DNA of 43,244 nt from an uncultured Clostridia bacterium (GCA_947631195.1 CANRKK010000017.1:1-43244); one strand, 5' to 3'; counted from the stretch's first letter, positions 17,803-26,705 are shown. Program-made: numbers and translations. Notes: generated by a model not told the origin, from the letters alone.

Positions 17803-18783
17803 TCACTGGCTGTCATCGGGATCGTAGCCCTTAAAGAACTGTTCGCGGGTGATAACGCGCTCTTTTTCGGGTTTGATGATGGTGTATTTGTCCAAAAAGT
17901 ATTTCAAATCCATCGTGTCGTAATAGTTTACCATCTCATAGCAGATTAAAGCCACGTAGCTCGCGGGCAGTGTGACGAGCAGCCCCACGCCGAAGGTGAA
18001 AAACAGCGCCATAACGTTCAAAGCCAATATTATGAGCTCTAAAATAACGAAGTTGGAATATATCCCCACGGTATGCTTGCCCTTGCGGTCAAAGGAATAG
18101 AGCATCGCCCTCTTTTGTCCCATCTTGCCGCGTATCAGCGCGGGCAGCCAGTCGCAGGTGAAGGTCATTTTAACGGCTATGGCGAGTATCATTATAAGCG
18201 TGAACAAAAACAGGCTCACAAACAGATAACCTATGCCGTGCAGGATAAAAAACAGAATGACTATCATCGCCGCGGCTATCGCAAGGTCGAACAGCATGGA
18301 GAGGGGCACGTATATCAGATTATACAGCGCGGCCTCCTTAAAATGGCTTATCAGCGTCTGGAAGAAGGGGGATGACTTCCTCAGCGCCATCTTGTCGTTT
18401 ATTATGACGGCGGTGGTGTAGTTGCCCAGGCCCGTAAACCACTTTTCGACGAGGAGCACGGCCAGCAGCAACAGCCCCGTCAGCACAAGTTGCACTATCC
18501 TTGTGTTCAAAAGGTGCAACACCTGTTCGTATGCCTCCGCCACGCGCACGGAAATGGCTTTCAGTTCCATAACGTCGCCCTGCAACAGCTCTACTATAAA
18601 GTTGTGCACGCCCGACAGCAGCGAGTTCAGCGCCTCGGAATTTATGAACACCGTGATAAACGGGGTGATGCAGCCCCAGCTTATGGCAAGCGCAACGATA
18701 AGTATCACCAACCTGTACAGCATCTGCTTATAGGTCACCGAAAAGTTGTCCACGAAAACGTGGAATGTATGTTTGAATTTCAT
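17803..18783 (-). CDS. Multi-pass membrane protein, 326 aa, unknown
   Basis: No family recognised. About six hydrophobic helices are visible: LYRLVILIVALAISWG (near 22-37), LVLTGLLLLAVLLVE (near 100), FDLAIAAAMIVILFFILHG, YLFVSLFLFTLIMILAIAV, FVILELIILALNVMALFF and FGVGLLVTLPASYVALI. The last 40 residues are charged and cytoplasmic-looking. The helices and a loop TSRDLP-like basic patch (RKSSPFFQTLISHFKEAALYN) recall DUF975/YciC-type proteins only in style. It overlaps the phosphoesterase gene by 4 nt (ATGA), so the two are translationally coupled. Confidence 0.75.
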   Translation of the reverse strand: MKFKHTFHVFVDNFSVTYKQMLYRLVILIVALAISWGCITPFITVFINSEALNSLLSGVHNFIVELLQGDVMELKAISVRVAEAYEQVLHLLNTRIVQLVLTGLLLLAVLLVEKWFTGLGNYTTAVIINDKMALRKSSPFFQTLISHFKEAALYNLIYVPLSMLFDLAIAAAMIVILFFILHGIGYLFVSLFLFTLIMILAIAVKMTFTCDWLPALIRGKMGQKRAMLYSFDRKGKHTVGIYSNFVILELIILALNVMALFFTFGVGLLVTLPASYVALICYEMVNYYDTMDLKYFLDKYTIIKPEKERVITREQFFKGYDPDDSQ

Positions 18784-19262
18784 AAGTTCCTCTCATCGGC
18801 GTCAACGATCTTTGCAACCGCTTTTGCGCCGTTTATAACAAGATAACAGTAACTTTTTTTGGAATAGCGGGAGAGCGTCCCGGGGTTTACAACCAGCACG
18901 CCGTCAACTTCGCCCTCAAACGCCGAGTGCGTGTGCCCGTACAGCGCCACGCCGCACCCCAGCGCCTTTGCCCGCTCTATAAGTTTGGCCTGCGTGTATT
19001 TTACCGAATACATATGTCCGTGGCAGGCAAAAATCTTAACCCCCTCGACGGTGAGCGTAAGTTCGTTTTCGCCGGCTTTCATAAGGTCGCAGTTGCCGTT
19101 CACGACGTAAGTTTTTTGGGGGAAAGCCGCCCGTATATACGCTCCGTCCTGCGAGGTGTCGCCGAGGTGTATGATATAGTCGCACTCCCCCATGACGGGG
19201 AAAAGTTCCTCTATCGCCCGCCTGTTTCCGTGCGTATCCGAAACAACTATTATAGTTTTCAT
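18780..19262 (-). CDS. YfcE-type metallophosphoesterase
   Basis: A small calcineurin-like phosphodiesterase of 160 residues. All dinuclear metal motifs are present: SDTHGN (near 8-13), HLGD, NGNCD, the ACHGHMY segment and GHTHS. The family includes YfcE of E. coli and MJ0936, active on model phosphodiesters, with physiological substrates largely unknown. The gene begins 1 nt after the rdgB stop and has no Shine-Dalgarno sequence of its own; rdgB and a YfcE-like gene are common neighbours in Firmicutes. Expression must depend on the rdgB promoter. Confidence 0.9.
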   Translation of the reverse strand: MKTIIVVSDTHGNRRAIEELFPVMGECDYIIHLGDTSQDGAYIRAAFPQKTYVVNGNCDLMKAGENELTLTVEGVKIFACHGHMYSVKYTQAKLIERAKALGCGVALYGHTHSAFEGEVDGVLVVNPGTLSRYSKKSYCYLVINGAKAVAKIVDADERNL

Positions 19263-19263
19263 G

Positions 19264-19836
19264 TCAGTTTAGTTTATTTTTCAAATCCTGCAGCGCGCGG
19301 AAGCGGTGCGACACCGAGTTTTTCTCCTCCTCGGTCGCAAGCCCGAACGACTTTTTAAGGTCGTCCGAATAGAACAGACGGTCATATCCGAAGCCCGATC
19401 GGCCTATCTCCTCGTACAGAATTTTTCCGTAGGTCTTGCCCTCGCCGAAGTATGTATGTCCGTCGGGCAGATACAGGCACACCGCGCACTCGAAGTGCGC
19501 CCTCCTGTCCGCCACGTGCTCCATTCTCTGCAAAAGCAGCTTTCTGTTCGCCGCTTCGCCCTCGCCCGAAAACCGCGCCGAGTATATCCCGGGCGCGCCG
19601 TTCAGTCCGTCCACGCACAGCCCCGAGTCGTCCGCAAGGGTGGGCAGGTTAAAGGCTTTGGCCACGGCTTCGGCCTTTATCTTTGCGTTTTCCCTGAAGT
19701 TTTTGCCCGTTTCCTCTATGTCGCCCGTAAATCCGAGTTCGGCCATGGACACGAGTTCTACGCCCGTAAAAATCTCTTTTATTTCTCTGAGTTTGCCCGC
19801 ATTGCCTGTGGCAACGGCGATTTTGGTCAGTTCCAT
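19264..19836 (-). CDS. rdgB: XTP/dITP diphosphatase (RdgB/HAM1)
   Basis: It hydrolyses non-canonical purine nucleoside triphosphates (XTP, dITP, ITP) to monophosphates and cleans the nucleotide pool. The 190 residues contain the family motifs ATGNAGKLREI (9-19), LADDSGLCVDGLNGAPGIYSAR-like core (read as two parts: LADDSGLCVDGLNG and APGIYSARFSGE), GYDRLFY and the C-terminal SHRFRAL. The start codon lies exactly 6 nt after a TATAAT box, so the mRNA is probably leaderless. It heads a three-gene run with the phosphoesterase and the membrane protein. Confidence 0.95.
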   Translation of the reverse strand: MELTKIAVATGNAGKLREIKEIFTGVELVSMAELGFTGDIEETGKNFRENAKIKAEAVAKAFNLPTLADDSGLCVDGLNGAPGIYSARFSGEGEAANRKLLLQRMEHVADRRAHFECAVCLYLPDGHTYFGEGKTYGKILYEEIGRSGFGYDRLFYSDDLKKSFGLATEEEKNSVSHRFRALQDLKNKLN

Positions 19837-19842
19837 AATAAT

Positions 19843-19871
19843 ATTATAGTATAAATATTTTAAAAAGTAAA
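19843..19871 (-). promoter_or_regulatory. Leaderless-type promoter of rdgB
   Basis: On the minus strand TTTACT (19871-19866), 17-nt spacer, TATAAT (19848-19843), then ATTATT and the ATG. No Shine-Dalgarno sequence is possible in the expected transcript. Confidence 0.7.
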
Positions 19872-19875
19872 GAAG

Positions 19876-20370
19876 TTAATCCCACTTTAAGCGGTGCAAC
19901 TGCCCTTCGGTTTTAAAACCTTTGTAATCCAGCTGCCTCAAACCCTCGTAAACGGCTATCGCGACGGAGTTGGACAAATTCAGGCTCCTTGTTTCGCCTA
20001 TCATCGGAATTCTCAAACAGCTTTCCCTGCGGCCTTTAAGCAGTTCCTCGGGCAAACCTTTTGTCTCCTTGCCGAACACCAAAAAATCCCCCTCGGCAAA
20101 CTTCGCGTCGGAGTGTCTCTTTTGTCCCTTAGTGGTAAAAAACCAAAAGCGGGAGGAGGGGAACGCGGCAAAAACTTCCTCTATGCAATCATAATAAAAT
20201 ATCTCCACGTCGCTCCAATAATCCAGCCCCGCGCGTTTTAAGTGCTTGTCGTCCACCTCAAACCCAAGCGGGCGCACAAGGTGCAGGCGGCAGCCCGTCG
20301 CGGCGCACGTCCTTGCGATATTGCCCGTATTTTGCGGTATTTCGGGCTCCACCAAAACTATGTCGAACAT
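19876..20370 (-). CDS. trmL: tRNA (cytidine/uridine-34-2'-O)-methyltransferase TrmL
   Basis: A SPOUT-class enzyme that methylates the 2'-OH of the wobble base in certain leucine tRNAs using SAM. The 164 residues show the TrmL/TrmH motifs: LVEPEIPQNTGNIARTC (6-22), LVRPLGF, LKRAGLDYW, FGKETKGLP and IPMIGETRSLNLSNSVAI, which form the trefoil knot. The start is fixed by the conserved N-terminus. Its -10 box lies exactly 6 nt before the ATG, so it looks leaderless. The gene ends 39 nt before rdgB, which has its own promoter. Confidence 0.95.
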   Translation of the reverse strand: MFDIVLVEPEIPQNTGNIARTCAATGCRLHLVRPLGFEVDDKHLKRAGLDYWSDVEIFYYDCIEEVFAAFPSSRFWFFTTKGQKRHSDAKFAEGDFLVFGKETKGLPEELLKGRRESCLRIPMIGETRSLNLSNSVAIAVYEGLRQLDYKGFKTEGQLHRLKWD

Positions 20371-20376
20371 ATCTAT

Positions 20377-20405
20377 ATTGTAATTTATCCCGCGCGCAAA
20401 TGCAA
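20377..20405 (-). promoter_or_regulatory. Leaderless-type promoter of trmL
   Basis: On the minus strand TTGCAT (20405-20400), 17-nt spacer, TACAAT (20382-20377), then ATAGAT and the ATG at 20370. Confidence 0.7.
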
Positions 20406-20427
20406 CCCATATCGGCTAAAATTTTAT

Positions 20428-20457
20428 TTGACATTTATTGCCGTTTGTTGTTACAAT
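20428..20457 (+). promoter_or_regulatory. SigA promoter of the Na/Pi cotransporter gene
   Basis: -35 TTGACA (20428-20433), 18-nt spacer, -10 TACAAT (20452-20457), 45 nt before the ATG. It is divergent from the trmL promoter, with the two -35 boxes 22 nt apart. Confidence 0.7.
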
Positions 20458-20502
20458 ATTAACGGTGGAAATTGTTCCATTAATCTTATTTGAGAGTGAT
20501 TT

Positions 20503-22266
20503 ATGGCTTCAGCAATGCTCGCGCCCCTTGCTTTCGGCGACGTTCTCACGGTAATAAACAATTTTCTGTTGCTTCTCGGCGGCATAGCCGCCCTGATGAT
20601 AGGCATAAACATGATGGGCGGCAACCTCGAAAAGGCCGCGGGCAGGCACATGCGCCGCCTGATGGGCAAGGCCACCAAAAACCGCTTTGTCGGCGTGGGA
20701 ACGGGCGCGGCGGTAACCGCGCTCGTAACAAGCTCGGGCGCCACCACGGTAATGATAGTCGGCTTTGTAAACGTCGGTTTGATGACCTTGACGCAGGCCG
20801 TCCCCGTGATTATGGGCGCAAACATAGGCACAACGATAACCGCGCTCATCACGGCCATTTCCACCACGGGCGGCGGCATAGAGACGGCTGCGATATTCGC
20901 CTTTTTGGCCTTCGTCGGCGTGATGATGAACATGTTCGGCAAAAAGGATATCGTAAAGCAGATAGGTCTTATATTGGCGGGCCTCGGCCTGATTTTCGTG
21001 GGCATGACCACCATGACTTCGGCTATGGGCGAACTGATGGCCGAAAAAATAATAGTCAACGGCGAACTTGCCGACAACCCGATAGCCGCGGCGGTAAAGA
21101 ATATGTTTGCGGCGATAGGCGGGGGAGGCGGCACTTTAACGTGGCAGATACCCGTTCTGTTCCTTTTGGGCGCGCTGTTGACGGGCCTCGTGCAGTCCTC
21201 GGCGGCGGTTACGGCGATAGTGATGTCTCTCGCCTCGCAGGGCGCGGTGGATATGCAGTTTGCCATCTTCGTTATCCTCGGCACCAACCTCGGCACCTGC
21301 GCGGTCGCGCTCTTATCCTCGCTGGGGACTTCCGTAAACGCAAGGCGCGCGGCGTTCGTGCACTTTTCGTTCAACTTAATCGGCGGCGTGCTCTTTATAA
21401 TTCCGTTGTCGTTTCCTGCGGTCAGCGGTGCGCTCGTCGGCTTTTTGCAGTCCTTTATTCCCAATATCGCGCTGCAGATAGCCGTATTCCACATGTTCTT
21501 CAACATAGTGACTACCGCGCTGTTGCTGCCCTTCCAAAACCTCCTCGTAAAGCTCGCCATGGTTGTCGTCCGCGACAAAAAGGGCGCAAAGACGGGCGCG
21601 GAGGAGGACGAAACGCTGGACTACCGTCTCCTCAAAACTCCCGCCATAGCCATAGGCCAAACCCGCAAGCAGATAATAAAAATGGGCCAGCTTGCCTTTG
21701 CCAACTACAAGCTGTCCCTCGAAATGTTGCTCTCGGGCGACCTGTCGCAGGCCGACGAATTCGCCTCCCGCGAAAAGCACATCAACGAAATAAATCACTA
21801 CATAAATTCTTTCCTCGTAAAGCTCTCTTTGGAGCCCCTCTCCCAGACCGACGAAAAAAAGCTGTCCTCGTTCTATCACGTCACCAGCGATATGGAAAGA
21901 ATAGGCGACTACGCCGAAAACATAGTGGAGTACGCCCAGACCGCGTTGCAGGATAAAATCGTCTTTTCGGAGCACGCCGTGGAGCAGATCCACAAGATGG
22001 ACTACCACCTCACCGAACTGTATCAAAACGTGGAGGCGGCCTTTGAAAAAATTGATTTGAGCAACCTCGGAACGATATACGCGGAGGAGCAGGCCACCGA
22101 CGACATGTGCACGCAGATGCAGCAGTCCCACCTGCGCCGCCTCAGCGAAAACAGGTGCACTCCCGAAGCGGGCGCAATCTTCCTGCAGCTCGCCTTAAAC
22201 ATGGAGAGGATAGGGGATCATATGACTAATATTGCCAACTCGGTAAAGGACTACGCCCACAAATAA
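20503..22266 (+). CDS. Na/Pi cotransporter family protein with PhoU-like domain
   Basis: A predicted sodium-dependent phosphate transporter of the NptA/YjbB group, 587 residues. The N-terminal two thirds hold eight or more membrane helices with the duplicated QSS/TSSGATT signature (ALVTSSGATTVMIVGF near 70 and GLVQSSAAVTAIVMSL near 235) and GANIGTT / GTNLGTC motifs. The C-terminal about 200 residues are soluble and PhoU-like, with the paired motifs SDMERIGDYAENI and NMERIGDHMTNIANS. A weak GAGAGTGA precedes the start. Direction and ion use are family inference. Repeat G follows the stop within 20 nt. Confidence 0.92.
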   Translation: MASAMLAPLAFGDVLTVINNFLLLLGGIAALMIGINMMGGNLEKAAGRHMRRLMGKATKNRFVGVGTGAAVTALVTSSGATTVMIVGFVNVGLMTLTQAVPVIMGANIGTTITALITAISTTGGGIETAAIFAFLAFVGVMMNMFGKKDIVKQIGLILAGLGLIFVGMTTMTSAMGELMAEKIIVNGELADNPIAAAVKNMFAAIGGGGGTLTWQIPVLFLLGALLTGLVQSSAAVTAIVMSLASQGAVDMQFAIFVILGTNLGTCAVALLSSLGTSVNARRAAFVHFSFNLIGGVLFIIPLSFPAVSGALVGFLQSFIPNIALQIAVFHMFFNIVTTALLLPFQNLLVKLAMVVVRDKKGAKTGAEEDETLDYRLLKTPAIAIGQTRKQIIKMGQLAFANYKLSLEMLLSGDLSQADEFASREKHINEINHYINSFLVKLSLEPLSQTDEKKLSSFYHVTSDMERIGDYAENIVEYAQTALQDKIVFSEHAVEQIHKMDYHLTELYQNVEAAFEKIDLSNLGTIYAEEQATDDMCTQMQQSHLRRLSENRCTPEAGAIFLQLALNMERIGDHMTNIANSVKDYAHK

Positions 22267-22283
22267 GCTCCCGCCGTTGCGGC

Positions 22284-22389
22284 GTGTATAAGCGTCGTTC
22301 TGCTGTGTTGCGCTGCGGCAACTTTCAGTTACGTACGTCTATGTACGCTCCTTCAAGTTTTCCTCGCGCGCCTTGCATAACTCGCTTCT
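22284..22389 (+). repeat. Repeat G, copy 2, after the Na/Pi gene
   Basis: A 106-bp copy with two differences from 7868-7973. It occupies most of the 173-nt gap between two convergent genes, where no classical terminator is seen, so it may serve transcript ends. Confidence 0.8.
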
Positions 22390-22439
22390 ACCCACCGCTG
22401 AATTACAGAGCCGTGACTTCGTAATTACAGCTACATTTT

Positions 22440-23897
22440 TTAAGAAACATCGTTTTCGTCCGTTGCGGCGGCTTCGGCCTGCCGTTCGGCCTCTTCGGGG
22501 ATATCCGCGGGTGCGGTCTGCGGCGCGGCGGCGTGTCTTGCCGAAACGCGCTTTTTTATCGCCAAAATGGCATAGTATGCGCCGTTCATTGCGTAGAACA
22601 ACCCCACGTACACTGCGTACAATATTATCAAGTATGCGATATTCATGTCGCACTTCCAAATCCTCACGTTCAGCACCGGTTCGGGAATGGGCAGAGGATT
22701 TTTTTGCGTAAAGGCATAGTTGGGGTACAGCCATTCGCTCTCCTGCAGCGTGTATCCGCCGTACGAGAACGTCATCGAGGCGGAGGTAACCAGCGCGCTC
22801 GCCACCGCGGCTATAATAATCACTATGCAGTAGTATATAAGGGGGATTATCGCGTCCTTGGGCCTGAATTTATAGTGCCCCAGCGCCGTCGGCATAACCG
22901 AAAGGGTGAACAAAAGGCAGTGCGTCAGGCAGAAGTACATTATGGAATATCCGCAGAATATGCCGTAGTTTGAAATCTTGTCCCCGAAGTACAAAAACAC
23001 CGTTATCGCGCCCGCCGCGTGCACGAAAAAGGAGATGGCGTACAAAACTTTTTTCCTTAAGAACACCGAAAGGCAGGCCACGTACACGCCGATGTTGCAT
23101 ATAAACAGCGGTATGCAGGCAAACACGGTGTAATATACGTTGTAGCCGTCGCCCATCACGGCCGAATCCTTGCTGTGGTACTGGATAAGCAAAACGACGG
23201 CCATCGCAACGAGATAATCGTTTTGCTTCTCCTTCGGCTTGTTGCGGAGGAAGTAATAGCACCCTATGGTAAACGCAACCAAAATCGCAACCACCAAAAG
23301 GTGCCACACGGTAAAGCTCTTGAACAGCAAAAAGCTGTCCCCCACAAATTCGGGCGAGCGGTTATCGAACAAATTTTCGTTGTAAAAATTCTCAAAGATA
23401 TTCAGCGGAGTCACCGCAACTATGGCTACGGGCAGCCACCTGAAAGATTTTAGTTCAACTTTGAACCCGTCGCGCACGAACAGCGCGGCGCACGCGGCAA
23501 GCATAAATTCGCTCTCCAAAAAGAACAGCAGCTGGTGCACGGACTTGGGCATAAACTCGTTTATGTGCGCATACACCTTGTCCGCGGGCGAAGCGCCCTC
23601 CGTCAGCATCGTTATGTCGAAAAAATCCCCGTAAGTAAACAGAGAAACTATAATAAACAGCGGCAGAAAGTACTTCGCGATATCAGCGCAGCTCCGCTTT
23701 TTCAAAAACGCCGCAAGGGCCACAAGCAGCAGCCCCGCCTTTTTGACCCACTGGCAGATTATAAACAGCGGATTGTATTGTGTGAATTTGTCAAATATGT
23801 AGTAGTCCGAAACGGTAAAAGTAAGTACGAGCGAAATCGCAAGCAAAACGCCCGCAAAAACTTTCAGCGCACCGTCCGCGCCCTTAAAAGTTTTCAT
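22440..23897 (-). CDS. Polytopic membrane protein, YwaF-like
   Basis: A 485-residue protein with about ten hydrophobic helices, starting MKTFKGADGALKVFAGVLLA and ending in an acidic, alanine-rich cytoplasmic tail (EEAERQAEAAATDENDVS). The middle (PLFICNIGVYVACLSVFLR, then HCLLFTLSVMPTALGHYKFRP) resembles the YwaF/TIGR02206 membrane family, where the pattern 'PL-x-x-C-(D/N)-I ... H-x-x-x-x-...-RP' recurs; this is a tentative link. Function unknown. The ATG sits 6 nt after a perfect consensus promoter and lacks a Shine-Dalgarno sequence. It is convergent with the Na/Pi gene. Confidence 0.75.
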   Translation of the reverse strand: MKTFKGADGALKVFAGVLLAISLVLTFTVSDYYIFDKFTQYNPLFIICQWVKKAGLLLVALAAFLKKRSCADIAKYFLPLFIIVSLFTYGDFFDITMLTEGASPADKVYAHINEFMPKSVHQLLFFLESEFMLAACAALFVRDGFKVELKSFRWLPVAIVAVTPLNIFENFYNENLFDNRSPEFVGDSFLLFKSFTVWHLLVVAILVAFTIGCYYFLRNKPKEKQNDYLVAMAVVLLIQYHSKDSAVMGDGYNVYYTVFACIPLFICNIGVYVACLSVFLRKKVLYAISFFVHAAGAITVFLYFGDKISNYGIFCGYSIMYFCLTHCLLFTLSVMPTALGHYKFRPKDAIIPLIYYCIVIIIAAVASALVTSASMTFSYGGYTLQESEWLYPNYAFTQKNPLPIPEPVLNVRIWKCDMNIAYLIILYAVYVGLFYAMNGAYYAILAIKKRVSARHAAAPQTAPADIPEEAERQAEAAATDENDVS

Positions 23898-23903
23898 ACC
23901 GCT

Positions 23904-23932
23904 ATTATAAAATATCCCGCCCGCCTTGTCAA
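23904..23932 (-). promoter_or_regulatory. Leaderless-type consensus promoter of the YwaF-like gene
   Basis: On the minus strand a perfect TTGACA (23932-23927), 17-nt spacer and perfect TATAAT (23909-23904), then AGCGGT and the ATG at 23897. This is the best SigA match in the window. Confidence 0.85.
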
Positions 23933-24003
23933 GGGCAGAGCGGCGGGGCAGACCCGTATAAATTTTTCCAAACGGTCCATACTCATTTACAAGGAGAATT
24001 TAT

Positions 24004-24264
24004 ATGGTTATAGCAAATGTCATTTCCTACGTACTCGTCATAGTCGGCGCCCTCAACTGGGGTCTGTACGGCATATTCAACTTCAATCTGGTAAGCTGGA
24101 TATTCCAGGGTCCCCGCAGCGTCGGCTCGATAATCATCTATTCCCTCATAACGCTGGCGGCAATCTGGCTTATAATCTCGCCCATCATCTCGGGCCACGG
24201 TTTAAGGCTCGCCATGCGCGACGGGGAAGAACGCGAAGCCCGCAAGCGCGAACAGGGCGTATAA
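24004..24264 (+). CDS. DUF378 family small membrane protein
   Basis: An 86-residue protein with two membrane helices (VISYVLVIVGALNWGLYGIF and IIIYSLITLAAIWLIISPI) and a charged tail (RDGEEREARKREQGV). The first helix with VIVGALNWGL and FNFNLV is the DUF378/YuzA signature. Function is unknown in the family. AAGGAG at 23990-23995 supports the start. It is a single gene closed by a terminator 6 nt after the stop. Confidence 0.9.
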   Translation: MVIANVISYVLVIVGALNWGLYGIFNFNLVSWIFQGPRSVGSIIIYSLITLAAIWLIISPIISGHGLRLAMRDGEEREARKREQGV

Positions 24265-24270
24265 AGTGGA

Positions 24271-24298
24271 GGGGCGGCAACGTCCCTTTTTCTTTTTT
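24271..24298 (+). terminator. Terminator of the DUF378 gene
   Basis: GGGGCG (24271-24276) pairs with CGTCCC (24281-24286) around a GCAA tetraloop, followed by TTTTTCTTTTTT. Confidence 0.8.
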
Positions 24299-24301
24299 AT
24301 A

Positions 24302-24365
24302 TTTTGGGCGTAACGAGCGTTAAAGCCTCAACGTGCGTTAGCCATACATTCCGCTTTTCGCTACT
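24302..24365 (+). repeat. Repeat F, solitary copy
   Basis: TTTTGGGCGTAACGAGCG ... CGTTAGCCATACATTCCGC, matching the F parts at 6073-6144 and 30824-30896 but without the D half. The rest of 24366-24432 holds nothing recognised. Confidence 0.7.
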
Positions 24366-24432
24366 TTCCCGTTTCATCGGGCAAAAAATCAACCGATACC
24401 GCCCTATACGGGCAAAAACGTCACCCATTTTA

Positions 24433-24461
24433 TTGCAAAACACTGCGGATTATGGTATAAT
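24433..24461 (+). promoter_or_regulatory. Promoter of the GH3 operon
   Basis: -35 TTGCAA (24433-24438), 17-nt spacer, -10 TATAAT (24456-24461). The leader would be about 15 nt (ATATATTAATTTTTT) with no Shine-Dalgarno sequence before the ATG at 24483. Confidence 0.75.
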
Positions 24462-24482
24462 AATCCTATATATTAATTTTTT

Positions 24483-26705
24483 ATGAATAAATATACCGAC
24501 GAATCTATCCGCGGCATGGCGGAATATATCACGGGCACAGACTTCTGGCGCGCGGGCGGCGTCCGTTTTTCCGACGGTCCCGCGGGGCTGAGGATGCCGG
24601 GGGACAAGCGCGAGGGGCTCGGCCTTAAAACCACCCGTCCCGCAACCCTTTTCCCCGCCCATTCCGCGCTGGCGTGCTCCTTCAACCGCGGTTTGGCGCG
24701 CGCCGTGGGGCGCGCCATCGGGGAGGAGGCGGCCGCAAACGGCGCGGACATTCTGCTCGCCCCCGCCGTGAACATAAAGCGCAGCCCGTATAACGGCAGA
24801 AACTTCGAATATTTTTCCGAGGACCCCTATCTTACGGGCGAACTCGGCGCGGCGTACGTTGAGGGGGTGCAGTCGGCGGGCGTCGGCGCATGCGTAAAGC
24901 ACTTCGCCTGCAACAACCGCGAAACGGCGAGGAGCGCGGGCGACAGCGTCGTCTCCGAACGCACTTTGCGCGAGCTGTATCTGTCTGCGTTCGAACACAT
25001 AGTAAAAACCGCGCGCCCCGCCGCGGTGATGACCTCCTACAATAAGCTCAACGGCGTATATTGCAACGAAAACCATTGGCTCCTCGGCGGAGTGCTCAGG
25101 GGGGAGTGGGGCTTTGACGGCCTGATAATTTCCGATTGGGGCGGCACGTACGACCGCGTGCAATCGGTAAAGGCGGGGGCCGACGTGGAGATGCCCGCCT
25201 GCCCCGTGTCAACGGAAATATTGGTTGAAGCGTACGGGCGCGGGGAAATTTCTGGCGAAGAGATCGAAGCCTGCGCAAACCGCTTAAAGGCGGCAGCCGC
25301 ACGGCCCAAGCCCCAAACAGGGAAATACGACGGGGCGGCGCACGCGGAATTGGCGTACAAGGCGGCGTGCGAAAGCGAAGTTCTCCTCAAAAACGACGGC
25401 GTTCTCCCGCTGAGTGCGGGCGCGCGCGTGGCGGTTTTCGGCCGCGCCGCTAAAAACGCGCCCGTGCAGGGCGGCGGCTCCTCGCACATACAGGCGGGCG
25501 GCGCAAATATTCTTTCGGAATTGGAGAGGGTTTTCACCGTAACGGGCTATGCCGCCGATTGCAAAAAGTACGGCAGGAGGGAGCGCAAACTTTTGGATGG
25601 GGCGGAGGCGGCAATAGTCTGCGTCGCCGCCTCGGGCGACACCGAGGGGCAGGACAAATCCTCCCTGAGCCTCACCGACGACAGTCTCAAACTCCTTGCC
25701 GCGCTCGGGGCGAGCGGCAAAAAGATAGTGTGCCTTCTCTCCTGCGGCGGCGCAATCGACACGGGCTGGGACGGCGGCGTAAACGCCCTCTTATATCTCG
25801 GGCTGTCGGGTCAGGGCACGGCGCGGGCGGCGGCGGACATACTCTGCGGCAAAGTCAACCCGTCGGGCAGGCTGGCAGAAAGTTTTTTCAACGACGTTTC
25901 TGAACTTCCCTCCGCAAAATACTTCGGCGGGGCGGAGTACTACACCGTCTACGGCGAGGAGCTTGCCGTGGGCTACAGATACTATTCGGCAAGCGGAGTT
26001 TCCGCAAAATATCCCTTCGGCTACGGCTTGAGCTATACCGATTTTGTATATTCCGAACTGACCGCAGACGAAAACGGCGCAACTTTCACGCTCACAAACT
26101 GCGGCGGACGGAGCGGGGCGGAAACGGCGCAGGTCTATGCAAAGTTTCCCGAAGCCGCAAACGAGCCTCCCCGCCTGATAGGTTTTCAAAAGGTGTTTTT
26201 GGCGGCGGGCGAAAGCAAAACGATAACTATCCCCTTCGGCGGGCGCGCCTTTTCGGTGTACGATGCTCGTGCGCAAAAGTACGTTACCGTAAGCGGCAAA
26301 TATCTCGTCTGCGTGTCGCAAAACAGCGGCCGCGCCGCGCTCTCGGCGGAACTCGGTATCAAGGGGGAGTGCGGCGGCGTTCCGCAAGGGCGTGCGCAGG
26401 GCGAACCGTGCGTTCCGCAGCTTAAACTTACAAAGCGCGGCAGGGTGGAGGCAGACCTTTCTACCCCGTTCGGCGAACTCAAAAATTCCAAAGCGCCGCT
26501 CACCCGTCTGTTTGTAAAATGCGCGATGTTCTTTGTGCGCAAGGACCCCTTAAAGTCGGGATCGCTTAAATATTCGCCCGTAAAAACGGTGGCGCAGTTC
26601 GCCTCGATGGGCGCAAACGGCACGCGGGGATTTATATATCTTTTAAACGGCAACTATATCGAGGGAATAAAACTTTTTTTAAAGAGAGGCGGCAAAACAA
26701 AATGA
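24483..26705 (+). CDS. GH3 family beta-glycosidase
   Basis: A retaining beta-glycosidase, probably a beta-glucosidase, with no signal peptide and so cytoplasmic. Of 740 residues the N-terminal TIM-like domain (about 1-290) carries RFSDGPAG (28-35), NIKRSPYNGRNFEYFSEDP (97-115), VKHF (138-141) and the nucleophile D218 in ISDWGG. The C-terminal GH3 domain (about 300-520) has GGGSSHIQAGG and SLSLT; a fibronectin-III-like part follows (to about 620). The final 110 residues (ending LNGNYIEGIKLFLKRGGKTK) are an extra tail whose role I cannot assign. It has no Shine-Dalgarno sequence. It overlaps the next gene by 4 nt (ATGA) and heads a five-gene operon. Confidence 0.93.
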   Translation: MNKYTDESIRGMAEYITGTDFWRAGGVRFSDGPAGLRMPGDKREGLGLKTTRPATLFPAHSALACSFNRGLARAVGRAIGEEAAANGADILLAPAVNIKRSPYNGRNFEYFSEDPYLTGELGAAYVEGVQSAGVGACVKHFACNNRETARSAGDSVVSERTLRELYLSAFEHIVKTARPAAVMTSYNKLNGVYCNENHWLLGGVLRGEWGFDGLIISDWGGTYDRVQSVKAGADVEMPACPVSTEILVEAYGRGEISGEEIEACANRLKAAAARPKPQTGKYDGAAHAELAYKAACESEVLLKNDGVLPLSAGARVAVFGRAAKNAPVQGGGSSHIQAGGANILSELERVFTVTGYAADCKKYGRRERKLLDGAEAAIVCVAASGDTEGQDKSSLSLTDDSLKLLAALGASGKKIVCLLSCGGAIDTGWDGGVNALLYLGLSGQGTARAAADILCGKVNPSGRLAESFFNDVSELPSAKYFGGAEYYTVYGEELAVGYRYYSASGVSAKYPFGYGLSYTDFVYSELTADENGATFTLTNCGGRSGAETAQVYAKFPEAANEPPRLIGFQKVFLAAGESKTITIPFGGRAFSVYDARAQKYVTVSGKYLVCVSQNSGRAALSAELGIKGECGGVPQGRAQGEPCVPQLKLTKRGRVEADLSTPFGELKNSKAPLTRLFVKCAMFFVRKDPLKSGSLKYSPVKTVAQFASMGANGTRGFIYLLNGNYIEGIKLFLKRGGKTK

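Noticed and set aside
20490-21956. Long arginine-rich open frame overlapping the Na/Pi gene in another frame
   Set aside because: It is an out-of-frame reading of the transporter gene; composition is extreme (R, H, G) and no family is recognisable.
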